DNA of 64,000 bases, from the NCBI RefSeq assembly GCF_048268305.1, contig NZ_JBLWVT010000005.1, positions 62,001-126,000 on the forward strand. Reading direction: 5' to 3'. A program made the position numbers and the translations under genes. Under the pieces are notes generated by a model. It ran no database searches, was not told where the DNA came from, and saw only the letters and a program-made list of their open reading frames with translations. Shown one piece after another: positions 42,856-51,061 of this stretch. Origin of the DNA: Pseudodonghicola sp048268305. Its GTDB lineage: Bacteria > Pseudomonadota > Alphaproteobacteria > Rhodobacterales > Rhodobacteraceae. Numbering within the stretch: position 1 is the first letter of the stretch; every line of letters starts with the position of its first letter.

Positions 42856-44064
42856 ATGAAGCGTGTCGTTATTACCGGCGCGGGAACCATCAATTCGCTC
42901 GGCCATTCGGTTGCCGCGACGCTGGAGGCCATGCGCGAGGGCCGCTGCGGTATCGGACCGCTCGAGTTCCGCGATGTCGAGCGTCTGGCGATCCAGATCG
43001 GCGGCCAGGTGCGCGGGTTCGAGACCGAGGGGCGGTTCAACCGCCAGCAGATTTCGCTCTATGACCGTTTCACCCAGTTCACCCTGACCGCGGCGGAAGA
43101 GGCGATCACCCAGGCCGGGCTGGAATTCCATGGCGAGCTTGCCGCGCGTTCGGGCGTGGTGCTGGGAACCGCCGGTGGTGGGGTGTCGACCTGGGATGAC
43201 AACTATCGCTCGGTCTATGAGGACGGCAAGAACCGGGTGCATCCCTTCGTGGTGCCGAAGCTGATGAACAACGCGGCCGCCAGCCACGTGTCGATGCAAT
43301 ATAACCTCAAGGGGCCGAGCTTTACCGTCTCGACCGCCTGCGCCTCGTCGAACCACGCGATGGGCCTGGCCTTTCAACTCGTCCGTTCCGGCGCCGCGCC
43401 GGTGATGGTGACCGGCGGGTCGGAAAGCATGCTCTGCTTTGGCGGCGTCAAGGCCTGGGAAGGGTTGCGGGTGATGTCCAAGGACGCCTGTCGCCCGTTC
43501 AGCGCCAATCGCAATGGCATGGTCCAGGGCGAGGGCGCCGGCATCTTCGTCTTCGAGGAATACGAACACGCCCGCCGACGCGGCGCCGAGATCCTGGCCG
43601 AAGTGGTGGGCTCTGCCATGACCTCGGATGCTTCCGACATCGTGATGCCATCGAAACAGGGGGCGGCGCGGGCGATGGCCGGCGCGCTGGCCGATGCCGG
43701 CCTCGACGGTGATGCCGTCGGCTATATCAATGCCCATGGCACCGGAACGGCGGCCAATGACAAGACCGAATGCGCTGCTGTCGCCGACGTCTTCGGGCCG
43801 CACGCCGATGAGCTGATGATCTCCTCGACCAAGTCGATGCACGGCCATCTGATCGGCGGCACCGGCGCGGTCGAACTTCTGGCCTGCATCATGGCGCTGC
43901 GCGACGGGGTGATCGCCCCCACCATCGGCTACGAGGAACCGGATCCGGAATGCGCGCTCGACGTGGTGCCGAACGAGGCGCGCGAGGCCAAGGTCGATGT
44001 GGCGCTGTCGAACGCCTTCGCCTTCGGTGGCTTGAACGCGGTGCTGGCGCTGCGCCGGATCTGA
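42856..44064 (+). CDS. Beta-ketoacyl-ACP synthase (KAS II/FabF family)
   Basis: A protein of 402 residues in the thiolase fold. The Cys-His-His triad is visible: TACASSNHAMG (Cys), INAHGTGTAAND (His), and KSMHGHLIGG (His). It elongates acyl-ACP by condensation with malonyl-ACP. The neighbouring specialised ACP and LpxD indicate a paralogue dedicated to an envelope lipid rather than the housekeeping FabF. GGGAGGTG lies upstream of the ATG. A terminator hairpin follows. Confidence 0.92.
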   Translation: MKRVVITGAGTINSLGHSVAATLEAMREGRCGIGPLEFRDVERLAIQIGGQVRGFETEGRFNRQQISLYDRFTQFTLTAAEEAITQAGLEFHGELAARSGVVLGTAGGGVSTWDDNYRSVYEDGKNRVHPFVVPKLMNNAAASHVSMQYNLKGPSFTVSTACASSNHAMGLAFQLVRSGAAPVMVTGGSESMLCFGGVKAWEGLRVMSKDACRPFSANRNGMVQGEGAGIFVFEEYEHARRRGAEILAEVVGSAMTSDASDIVMPSKQGAARAMAGALADAGLDGDAVGYINAHGTGTAANDKTECAAVADVFGPHADELMISSTKSMHGHLIGGTGAVELLACIMALRDGVIAPTIGYEEPDPECALDVVPNEAREAKVDVALSNAFAFGGLNAVLALRRI

Positions 44065-44117
44065 CCGATCCCCCCCCGGCGCGCATTTTTCCGTCAAGAC
44101 CCCTTACACGACAAAAG

Positions 44118-44149
44118 AAAACCGCCGGCCCTTTCGGGTCGGCGGTTTC
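44118..44149. terminator. Bidirectional terminator between KAS and IalB-family genes
   Basis: A near-perfect hairpin AAACCGCCGGCCC-TTTC-GGGTCGGCGGTTT with a TTTCTC tail and an A-run upstream serves both convergent genes. Confidence 0.85.
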
Positions 44150-44171
44150 TCGTGCGGAGCGGCGCTAGCGC

Positions 44172-44789
44172 TTACTCCTTGACGACATCGACCTTGTCGA
44201 AACCGGAGGTGAAGCCCGCCAGCGACAGCTTCAGGGTCACCACCTTGTCCGGCGCCGGAGCCGGACGCAGCGACAGGATCGCCGCCTTGCCGTTCTTCAT
44301 CGCGTTGATGTCGGCTTCGGTCAGGCCGATCTGCGCGACGCAGCCATAGGGGTTGCAGAACGAATAGTTGTACCGCTTGCCCGGAGCCCCGTCGATCGAC
44401 AGGGTGAGCTGCGCCGGCAGCAGGGTCTCGAGCGGCACGACCACCGTGGCGCCGGCAATCGCCTGGCCCTTGCCCTCGATCCGGAACAGGGAGAATTCCG
44501 CCATCGGATTGCCGCCGCCGTTGGGATCATGCAGGATCTGCAGCAGCGAACAGGGATCCTTGTCGCCTTCGGTCTTGATACAGGCCAGATCCCAGTCGCC
44601 GATCTTTTCCTTGGAATAGCGCTGACCGAGTTGCGGGCTGCCGTCTGAGGGCTGCCCCATGTCCAGAAGTTTGTCGGCGCTTCCGGATTGCTCGGCGGCA
44701 GGCGCCTTGGTCTCACTGTCCTGCGCCAGCACCGGTGCGCTCAACGCGACCAGGGCCAGGACCGAGAGAGAGGTGAGGGTTTTCAACAT
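44172..44789 (-). CDS. Invasion-associated locus B (IalB) family protein
   Basis: A protein of 205 residues. Its signal peptide ends APVLAQ and an acidic/Ser-rich spacer follows. The IalB domain then runs from KIGDWDLACIKT through FCNPYGCVAQIGL, with paired Cys that probably form disulfides. IalB was named in Bartonella, but homologues are widespread in free-living alphaproteobacteria and act in the periplasm with unproven function. Single gene, ended by the shared terminator. Confidence 0.88.
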   Translation of the reverse strand: MLKTLTSLSVLALVALSAPVLAQDSETKAPAAEQSGSADKLLDMGQPSDGSPQLGQRYSKEKIGDWDLACIKTEGDKDPCSLLQILHDPNGGGNPMAEFSLFRIEGKGQAIAGATVVVPLETLLPAQLTLSIDGAPGKRYNYSFCNPYGCVAQIGLTEADINAMKNGKAAILSLRPAPAPDKVVTLKLSLAGFTSGFDKVDVVKE

Positions 44790-44955
44790 GAAAATCTCTT
44801 CTTTGTGCTGTGGCTGCCTGCGCCTGCTCTAGCACGCTGTCCCGACGCTGTCAGGGGCAATCACCGCGCGCGCGCGGAAATGTTCCCAAGCCCGATATCG
44901 GCAGCCCGAGATCAGCCGCGCGCAAGATTGCAAAAGCGGCCGGGCGGGGCGGATG

Positions 44956-45026
44956 AAAAAAGGGGGCCGCTACAGCCCCCTTTCAAAACGATTGTGTCTC
45001 CCCGTCGGACCGGCCGACTTAGTTAT
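44956..45026 (-). ncRNA. Candidate small RNA with own promoter and terminator
   Basis: On the minus strand a GTCGG-CCGGT-CCGAC stem is followed by a single-stranded GGGGAGACACAATCG stretch. A 9-bp terminator stem AAAGGGGGC/GCCCCCTTT (44959-44983) follows, with six T residues. A promoter-like pair lies just upstream. No protein gene on this strand ends here, so the terminator is otherwise orphan. The length would be about 70 nt. No known RNA family was recognised. Confidence 0.5.
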
Positions 45027-45032
45027 GCCCCG

Positions 45033-45061
45033 ACGTTACGAAAGGGTTACGTTCCGGTCAA
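45033..45061 (-). promoter_or_regulatory. Candidate promoter of the small RNA with 11-bp-spaced direct repeats
   Basis: Minus strand: TTGACC, a 17-nt spacer, then TAACGT. Direct repeats GTTACG (plus-strand 45035-45040 and 45046-45051), exactly 11 bp apart, overlap the spacer and -10, as expected of a response-regulator site. Confidence 0.4.
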
Positions 45062-45277
45062 CATCTAAGCTGGGTTTCGCTGCCCGTACCGCGGGCAATG
45101 CCCGAATTTTATGCAGGCCCCAGGCGCGTGAAAGCGCCGTGCCCATCAGGGCACGGCCAGTCTGTCAGAGAGGAAGCCGCCCGACGCTCCACTTGCCGCC
45201 GCCGGACAGAGGCACTATCCCGAGGAAGTGTTAACGTTTTGTATGTGTCCCGGGGTCTGTCCCGGGCAGGGGGCGCG

Positions 45278-46825
45278 ATGGACGGCAAGGTATTCCTCGG
45301 TGGCGGGGGTGAGAATTACAGCGTGAAACAGGGGCTGGCGCTGAAATACGCCAACCGCCATGGGCTGATCGCCGGGGCCACCGGCACCGGCAAGACCGTC
45401 ACGCTGCAGATCCTGGCCGAAGGGTTTTCCGCCGCCGGCGTCCCGGTGGTGCTGTCCGACGTCAAGGGCGATCTGGCGGGGCTGGCCAAGGCGGGGCGGC
45501 CAGATCAGAAGCTGCACCAATCCTTCATCGACCGCGCGGCGGCGATCGGTTTCGACGATTACGCCTATGCCGCCTGTCCCGTCACCTTCTGGGATGTCTA
45601 CGGGGAGCAGGGCCATCCGCTCAGAACCACCGTGGCCGAGATGGGGCCGCTCCTGCTGTCGCGGCTGCTCGACCTCTCCGAGGCGCAGGAGGGTATCCTC
45701 AACATCGCCTTCCGCCTCTCGGATGAGGAGGGGTTGCCGCTGCTCGACCTCAAGGATCTGCAGGCGCTGCTGACCTGGATCGGCGAGAACCGCGAAAAGC
45801 TGTCGCTGCGCTATGGCAATGTCTCGGTCGCCTCGGTCGGCGCCATCCAGCGCCGCCTGCTGGTGATCGAAAACCAGGGCGCGACGCAGTTCTTCGGCGA
45901 ACCGGCGCTGGAGCTGGCCGATCTGATGCGCACCGATGCGCGAGGTCACGGCATGGTCAATATCCTCGCCGCCGACAAGCTGATGGCGGCGCCCGGGCTC
46001 TATGCCACCTGCCTGCTCTGGCTGCTCTCCGAACTCTTCGAGGAGTTGCCCGAGGTCGGTGATCCCGAGAAACCCAAGCTGGTCTTCTTCTTCGACGAGG
46101 CGCATCTGCTGTTCGATGGCGCCCCCAAGGCCTTGGTCGACAAGGTGGAACAGGTGGCCCGGCTGATCCGCTCCAAGGGCGTCGGCGTCTATTTCGTCAC
46201 CCAGCAGCCGGCCGACGTCCCCGAAGACATCCTGGCCCAGCTCGGCAACCGGGTGCAGCATGCGCTGCGCGCCTTCACCGCCCGCGACCGGCGCAACCTC
46301 AAGGCCGCCGCCGAGACCTATCGCGACAATCCCCGCTTTTCGACCGAGGAGGCGATCCGTGACGTCGGCACCGGCGAGGCGGTCACCTCGATGCTCGGCC
46401 CCAAGGGCGCCCCGGGCGTGGTCGAACGCACGCTGATCCGGCCGCCGTCGTCGCAGCTCGGCCCGATCACCGAGGCGGAGCGCCGCGCGATCATCGCCGC
46501 CTCTGGTCTCGCCGGCAAATACGATACCGCCGTCGATCGCCGCTCGGCCTATGAAATCCTGCAGCAGCGTGCCGGGGCCGCCGCGACCGAGGCCGCCTTG
46601 GCCGAGGAAAAGGCTGAAACCGCCGCCGCGGCGGAGCGCGAATTCAACGCCGCGCGCCGCTATAGCGGTGCCCGCGTCAGCCGCTCCAGCGCCCGGGTGC
46701 AAAGCAGCCGCTCTGGCGACAGCTTCGGCTCGGCACTGTCCCAGGCGGTGATCAAGGAACTGAAAGGCACCACCGGCCGCCGCATCGTGCGCGGCATCCT
46801 CGGCAGCTTCTTCAAGGGCCGCTGA
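45278..46825 (+). CDS. HerA-like (DUF853) ATPase
   Basis: A protein of 515 residues. Walker A is AGATGTGKTVTLQIL, Walker B is LVFFFDEAHLLFDGAP, and the C-terminal YFVTQQPADVPEDILAQLGN supplies sensor-like motifs. The family (DUF853, helicase HerA-like) forms hexameric DNA translocase-type rings, but the bacterial branch has no established role. The C-terminal 80 residues are Ala/Ser/Arg-rich and probably flexible. ATG 45278 is chosen because it has AGGGGG upstream and starts the conserved domain. The gene is single, with a long leader containing hairpins. Confidence 0.88.
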   Translation: MDGKVFLGGGGENYSVKQGLALKYANRHGLIAGATGTGKTVTLQILAEGFSAAGVPVVLSDVKGDLAGLAKAGRPDQKLHQSFIDRAAAIGFDDYAYAACPVTFWDVYGEQGHPLRTTVAEMGPLLLSRLLDLSEAQEGILNIAFRLSDEEGLPLLDLKDLQALLTWIGENREKLSLRYGNVSVASVGAIQRRLLVIENQGATQFFGEPALELADLMRTDARGHGMVNILAADKLMAAPGLYATCLLWLLSELFEELPEVGDPEKPKLVFFFDEAHLLFDGAPKALVDKVEQVARLIRSKGVGVYFVTQQPADVPEDILAQLGNRVQHALRAFTARDRRNLKAAAETYRDNPRFSTEEAIRDVGTGEAVTSMLGPKGAPGVVERTLIRPPSSQLGPITEAERRAIIAASGLAGKYDTAVDRRSAYEILQQRAGAAATEAALAEEKAETAAAAEREFNAARRYSGARVSRSSARVQSSRSGDSFGSALSQAVIKELKGTTGRRIVRGILGSFFKGR

Positions 46826-46834
46826 CCAGCAAAA

Positions 46835-46859
46835 CGGCGCCCGGGTGTTCCGGGCGCCG
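46835..46859. terminator. Terminator between HerA-like and livM-like genes
   Basis: A perfect 10-bp stem CGGCGCCCGG/CCGGGCGCCG with a 5-nt loop lies between convergent genes. The T-run is weak (GTCTTTTC a few bases on). Confidence 0.7.
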
Positions 46860-46918
46860 CCTGATGTCTTTTCTAGCTGCAAATTGCCCCGCCAGAGGGA
46901 CGCCCGCAGGGCGGCGCG

Positions 46919-48226
46919 CTACTTCTCGGGGATCAGCCCCCTTGGACTGAACCGCAGCACCAGCAGCAACACCACCCCCATGGTCAACAGCCGCATATGC
47001 GCGGCACTGTTCAGCAGATGGGTCTTCAACCCGCTGCCATCGGCCATGCCGGCGGTGATCACTTGCATCAACCAGAGCCCCAAGGGCTCCACCTGGACCC
47101 AGAGGAACCAGATCAGCATCGCGCCGAGGATCGAGCCGAAGTTGTTGCCGGAGCCGCCCACGATCACCATCACCCAGACCAGGAAGGTGAACCGCAGCGG
47201 CTGGTAGGTGCCGGGGGTCAACTGCCCGTCAAGCGTGGTCATCATCGCCCCTGCCATACCGCAGACCGCCGAGCCGAGGATGAAGATCTGCAGGTGCCGG
47301 CGGGTGACGTTCTTGCCCATCGCCTCGGCTGCGATCTCATTGTCGCGAATGGCCCGCATCATCCGGCCCCAGGGCGATTTCAGCGCCATCTGGCTCAGCC
47401 AGAGAAGCACCACCAGCACCACCAGGAACAGCAGCGAATAGCCAAGCTTGACGTAGAGCGTCGAGGCGGTCACCGGGTCGAGCCCGAGGTTGGCCGCGCC
47501 CTGCACGAAGCCTGGATCGTTCTGCAGGTTGATCTCATAGGGCAGGGGCCGCGGCAGGCCGACGATGTTCTTCACCCCACGGGCCAGCCAGTCTTCGTTC
47601 TTCATCACGGCGATGATGATTTCGGCGATGCCCATGGTGGCGATCGCCAGATAATCCGAGCGAAGCCCCAGGGCGGTCTTGCCGATGATCCAGGCCGCCC
47701 CGGCGGCCAGAACCCCGCCCGCCGGCCAGGCCAGCATCACCGGCAGGCCGAGGCCGCCGATATTGCCGGCACCGGCGGGATTGTTGCTCTCGACCACCTC
47801 GACACCGCCGTCGAAGACCCAGCGATAGACAAAGAAGCCGATCACCAGAATGGCCAGCACGGCAAAGCCGCGATTGCGTCCCTTCGGCATGTGCTTGTAG
47901 GCGGCGACGGCGGCGGCGACGGTCAGCGCCCCCAGCACCAGCCCGGCCAGGATGCGCCAGGCGCCACCCAGACCCCAGGCGCCCGCAACCGGCGGTTCCG
48001 ACACCAGCACCACGGCGAGGCCGCCAAGCGCGACAAAGCCCATGATGCCGACGTTGAACAGCCCGGCGAAGCCCCATTGCAGGTTCACCCCCAAGGCCAT
48101 GATCGCCGAGACCAGCCCCATGTTGAGGATCAGCAGTGCGGTGCTCCAGCTCTGCAGGAAGCCGGTGATCACGATCAACGCGCCCACCAGCAGGAAGAGC
48201 AGGGTATTCTTCACGCTCTCGCTCAT
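46919..48226 (-). CDS. Branched-chain-type ABC permease, LivM type (second importer)
   Basis: A protein of 435 residues, longer than the LivM-like protein of the first importer because of an insertion around residues 100-170 with extra hydrophobic segments. Hallmarks are LQWGFAGLFNVGIMGFVALGG, a GRMMRAIRDNEIAAEAMG loop contacting the ATPase, and FTFLVWVMVIVGGSGNNFGS. The start overlaps the stop of the LivH-like gene (ATGA). Last gene of the operon, ended by the 46835-46859 hairpin. Confidence 0.92.
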   Translation of the reverse strand: MSESVKNTLLFLLVGALIVITGFLQSWSTALLILNMGLVSAIMALGVNLQWGFAGLFNVGIMGFVALGGLAVVLVSEPPVAGAWGLGGAWRILAGLVLGALTVAAAVAAYKHMPKGRNRGFAVLAILVIGFFVYRWVFDGGVEVVESNNPAGAGNIGGLGLPVMLAWPAGGVLAAGAAWIIGKTALGLRSDYLAIATMGIAEIIIAVMKNEDWLARGVKNIVGLPRPLPYEINLQNDPGFVQGAANLGLDPVTASTLYVKLGYSLLFLVVLVVLLWLSQMALKSPWGRMMRAIRDNEIAAEAMGKNVTRRHLQIFILGSAVCGMAGAMMTTLDGQLTPGTYQPLRFTFLVWVMVIVGGSGNNFGSILGAMLIWFLWVQVEPLGLWLMQVITAGMADGSGLKTHLLNSAAHMRLLTMGVVLLLVLRFSPRGLIPEK

Positions 48227-49233
48227 ACCATTTTCCCCCGGAAAAGGCCGGTCGGCCGGAACAGCAGGACGATCAGAAGGATGACGAAGCTGACCGCGAA
48301 TTTGTAATCGGTGCTCAGAAGTTGGACCAGACCGTCAGGCGCCCAGCTTTCCGGCAACAGATAGGTCAGCACCTTCTTCCAGGCATAGGTGACGGTCACC
48401 TCGGAAAAGGCGATGACGAAACCGCCGGCGATGGCGCCGATCGGATTGCCGATACCGCCGACGATGGCCGAGGCGAAGATCGGCAGCAGCAACTGGAAGT
48501 AGACGAAGGGCTTGAAGCTCTTGTCGAGCCCATAAAGCGTGCCCGCCACGGTCGCCAGCGCTGCGACGATGATCCAGGTATAGGTGACGACACGTTCCGG
48601 GTTGATCCCCGACAGCAGCGCCAGATCCTCATTGTCGGAATAGGCGCGCATCGACTTGCCGGTGCGGGTCTTGTTCAGGAACCAGAACAGCAGCGCCACG
48701 GCGATCACCGCCACCACCACGGTGATGCCCTGGGTGGTCTTGATCGACAGGCCTTCCTGCAGGCCGGTCATGGCCTTGAAGTCGCGGGCCGAGATGATGA
48801 AACGCGCGCCATCGGCAAAGTTCTGGTCGTCGGGTCCGATGACCAGGCGCACCAGCCCCTCCATGATGAACATCACCCCGGTCGAGACGATGACCAGGAT
48901 CATCGGCTTGGCCTTCTGTTCGCGGTAAAAGCGATAGACCACCCGATCGGTCAGCAGCAGCAAGGCGACGCAGCCCAGGATGCCGAGCGGCAGCGCCAAG
49001 AGCGCCGTCGGCAGCGGCCCCAGGGTGATGCCCTTGGCCTGCATCCACCAGGTCACAAGAATGGTGATCATGGTGCCGAAGGCCATGGTATCGCCATGGG
49101 CGAAGTTCGAGAACCGCAGGATGCCATAGATCAGCGTCACCCCCAGCGCGCCGAGCGCCAGTTGCGAGCCATAGGCGAGGCCGGGGATGAGGACGAAATT
49201 CGCCAGCGCGACGATTGCATTGAGAAAATCCAT
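48223..49233 (-). CDS. Branched-chain-type ABC permease, LivH type (second importer)
   Basis: A protein of 336 residues with the LivH layout: GLAYGSQLALGALGVTLIYG near the N-terminus, FSNFAHGDTMAFGTM, the MRAYSDNEDLALLSGINPER cytoplasmic loop, and IVGGIGNPIGAIAGG. The ring loop MQAKGITLGPLPTA and the RMVYxFYRE-like segment are typical of rhodobacterial paralogues. It lies 3 nt after the LivF-like gene and overlaps the LivM-like gene by 4 nt. Confidence 0.92.
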   Translation of the reverse strand: MDFLNAIVALANFVLIPGLAYGSQLALGALGVTLIYGILRFSNFAHGDTMAFGTMITILVTWWMQAKGITLGPLPTALLALPLGILGCVALLLLTDRVVYRFYREQKAKPMILVIVSTGVMFIMEGLVRLVIGPDDQNFADGARFIISARDFKAMTGLQEGLSIKTTQGITVVVAVIAVALLFWFLNKTRTGKSMRAYSDNEDLALLSGINPERVVTYTWIIVAALATVAGTLYGLDKSFKPFVYFQLLLPIFASAIVGGIGNPIGAIAGGFVIAFSEVTVTYAWKKVLTYLLPESWAPDGLVQLLSTDYKFAVSFVILLIVLLFRPTGLFRGKMV

Positions 49234-49236
49234 CGC

Positions 49237-50058
49237 TCAGCCCCCCAGGAACGCTTGCCGGACTTCGGGATCGGCCAGAAGCTGTTTCCCGGTGCCGGTA
49301 TAGGCATTGCTGCCCTGCACCAGGACATAGCCGTGATCAGCGATCTCCAGCGCCTGACGGGCGTTCTGTTCCACCATCAGGATCGGAATGCCGGTGCGGG
49401 CGACCTCGATGATGCGGTCGAACAGCTCGTCCATCACGATCGGGCTGACCCCGGCGGTGGGTTCGTCCAGCATCAGCACCTTGGGCCGGGTCATCAGCGC
49501 CCGGCCAACCGCCACCTGCTGACGCTGACCGCCCGACAGTTCGCCCGCGGCCTGCTTGCGCTTGTCCTTCAGGATCGGGAACAGGTCATAGACCTGGGCC
49601 ATGGTGTCGCGGAAATCGTCACGGCGGATGAAGGCGCCCATTTCCAGGTTCTCCTCCACCGTCATCGAGGTGAAGATATTGTTGGTCTGCGGCACGAACC
49701 CCATGCCCTTGACCACCCGGTCCTGCGGGTTGAGATCGGTGATGTCCTCGCCATCGAGCCGGACCGAGCCCTTGTGCAGATCCAGCATGCCGAAGATCGC
49801 CTTCATCGCGGTGGACTTGCCGGCGCCGTTCGGCCCGACGATCACCGCGATCTCGCCGCGGTTCACCGCGATGGTGCAATCATGCAGGATATCGGGCCCC
49901 TTGCCATAGCCGCCGGTCATGCTGTCGCCGATCAGAAAGGCGCTGCCGGTATCCATTGCGTGCTCGGTGCCGGGATGAGAGCCAAGCTCTCCGATCCCAT
50001 GCAGGTTGACGATGCTCTGGTCGTTGTTGCCGCGGTCGTCGTAGGTGCTGCCGCTCAT
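49237..50058 (-). CDS. Branched-chain-type ABC ATPase, LivF type (second importer)
   Basis: A protein of 273 residues. An unusual hydrophilic N-terminal extension of about 40 residues (MSGSTYDDRGNNDQS onward) precedes the ATPase. Walker A is GPNGAGKST, the signature LSGGQRQQVAVGR, Walker B LMLDEPTAGVSP, and the H-loop position is VEQNARQ as in LivF. Met residues near 35 could be alternative starts that remove part of the tail. It pairs with the LivG-like ATPase 119 nt upstream. Confidence 0.92.
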   Translation of the reverse strand: MSGSTYDDRGNNDQSIVNLHGIGELGSHPGTEHAMDTGSAFLIGDSMTGGYGKGPDILHDCTIAVNRGEIAVIVGPNGAGKSTAMKAIFGMLDLHKGSVRLDGEDITDLNPQDRVVKGMGFVPQTNNIFTSMTVEENLEMGAFIRRDDFRDTMAQVYDLFPILKDKRKQAAGELSGGQRQQVAVGRALMTRPKVLMLDEPTAGVSPIVMDELFDRIIEVARTGIPILMVEQNARQALEIADHGYVLVQGSNAYTGTGKQLLADPEVRQAFLGG

Positions 50059-50177
50059 CGGCGTCCCCGCGTACTTTGTCGTCTGGTCATGTTTATCCCC
50101 ATCGGAACGCTATTGTGTCGTTCTCTTGTCTGTTCTTATCCCCCCGGGACGACGTCCCGGGATGGCGCCCGCACCGA

Positions 50178-50960
50178 TCAGGCGCCGATCATCTCCTTGT
50201 TCTTCAGCCCGGTGCCCAGATAGGCCTCGATCACATGCTCGTTGGCCTTGATCTCGGCCAGCGTGCCCTGCGCCAACACCTTGCCCTCGGCCATGCAGAT
50301 CACCGGATCGCAAAGGCGTTCGATGAAATCCATGTCATGCTCGATCACCACAAAGGTATAGCCGCGCTCCTGATTGAGGCGCTTGATCGCATCGGCGATG
50401 GTATAGAGCAGCGTCCGGTTCACCCCGGCGCCGACCTCGTCCAGAAAGACGATCTTGGCGTCGACCATCATGGTACGGCCGAGTTCAAGGAGCTTCTTCT
50501 GCCCGCCCGAGATCTCGCCGGCCTTGAGGTCAGCGATATGGCCGATGGTGAGGAAGTCCAGCACCTCATCGGCCTTGGCCCTGAGCGCGCGTTCCTCATC
50601 GGCGATGCGTTTGCGGCCGAACCAGGTGTTCCACAGCGTCTCGCCCGACTGGCCTCCGGGCACCATCATCAGGTTTTCCCGGCAGGTCATCGAGGAGAAT
50701 TCATGTGCGATCTGGAAGGTCCGCAACAGACCCTTGTGGAACAGATCATGCGGCGGCAGCCCGGTGATATCCTCGCCCTGCATGGTGACCCGCCCCGAGG
50801 TGGGCGCCAGCACGCCGGCGATGACATTGAAGAGGGTGGTCTTGCCGGCGCCGTTCGGTCCGATCAACCCGGTGATCGACCCTTCGGCAATGGTCAAACT
50901 GGCGCCATCCACAGCGTGGAATCCGCCAAAGTGCTTGTGTACGTCTTCTACGACGATCAT
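50178..50960 (-). CDS. Branched-chain-type ABC ATPase, LivG type (second importer)
   Basis: A protein of 260 residues. Walker A is GPNGAGKTTLFN, the signature ISGGQKKLLELGR, Walker B KIVFLDEVGAGVN (Val replaces the usual Pro after Glu), and the H-loop IEHDMDFIE. It starts directly at MIVVEDVHKHFGGFHAV, the family N-terminus. It lies 101 nt after the binding-protein gene. Confidence 0.93.
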   Translation of the reverse strand: MIVVEDVHKHFGGFHAVDGASLTIAEGSITGLIGPNGAGKTTLFNVIAGVLAPTSGRVTMQGEDITGLPPHDLFHKGLLRTFQIAHEFSSMTCRENLMMVPGGQSGETLWNTWFGRKRIADEERALRAKADEVLDFLTIGHIADLKAGEISGGQKKLLELGRTMMVDAKIVFLDEVGAGVNRTLLYTIADAIKRLNQERGYTFVVIEHDMDFIERLCDPVICMAEGKVLAQGTLAEIKANEHVIEAYLGTGLKNKEMIGA

Positions 50961-51061
50961 GTTTTTCCCCGTCTCGCCGCTGTTCTTTTGGCGCGGCTTG
51001 TTGGTTGGATCAGCCCGGCTGCACGCACCCGGGCTGATCTTAATTCAGATCGGTGATCCGA

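Larger units (their letters stand above)
44790..45277. other. 488-nt non-coding region with candidate small RNA and structured leader
   Basis: It contains the candidate minus-strand small RNA described separately (44956-45026). Farther on are two adjacent hairpins, GGCGC-GTGAAA-GCGCC (45123-45138) and CGTGCCC-ATCA-GGGCACG (45138-45155), in what would be the leader of the HerA-like gene. A frame upstream of 45278 is open to 45098 but has no ribosome site and an unlikely Arg/Cys-rich translation. Confidence 0.5.

Noticed and set aside
42022..44097. Minus-strand open frame of 691 codons
   Set aside because: It is antisense to lpxD, ACP and KAS genes, all with clear motifs. Its His/Arg/Asp/Gly-rich translation is typical of antisense frames in high-GC DNA.
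45098..45277. N-terminal extension of the HerA-like protein
   Set aside because: Arg/Cys/Ser-rich sequence without a ribosome site, overlapping hairpins; the conserved domain starts at 45278.
48322..50223. Plus-strand open frame of 633 codons
   Set aside because: It is antisense to three liv-type genes with intact Walker and permease motifs, and has no ribosome site or recognisable domain.
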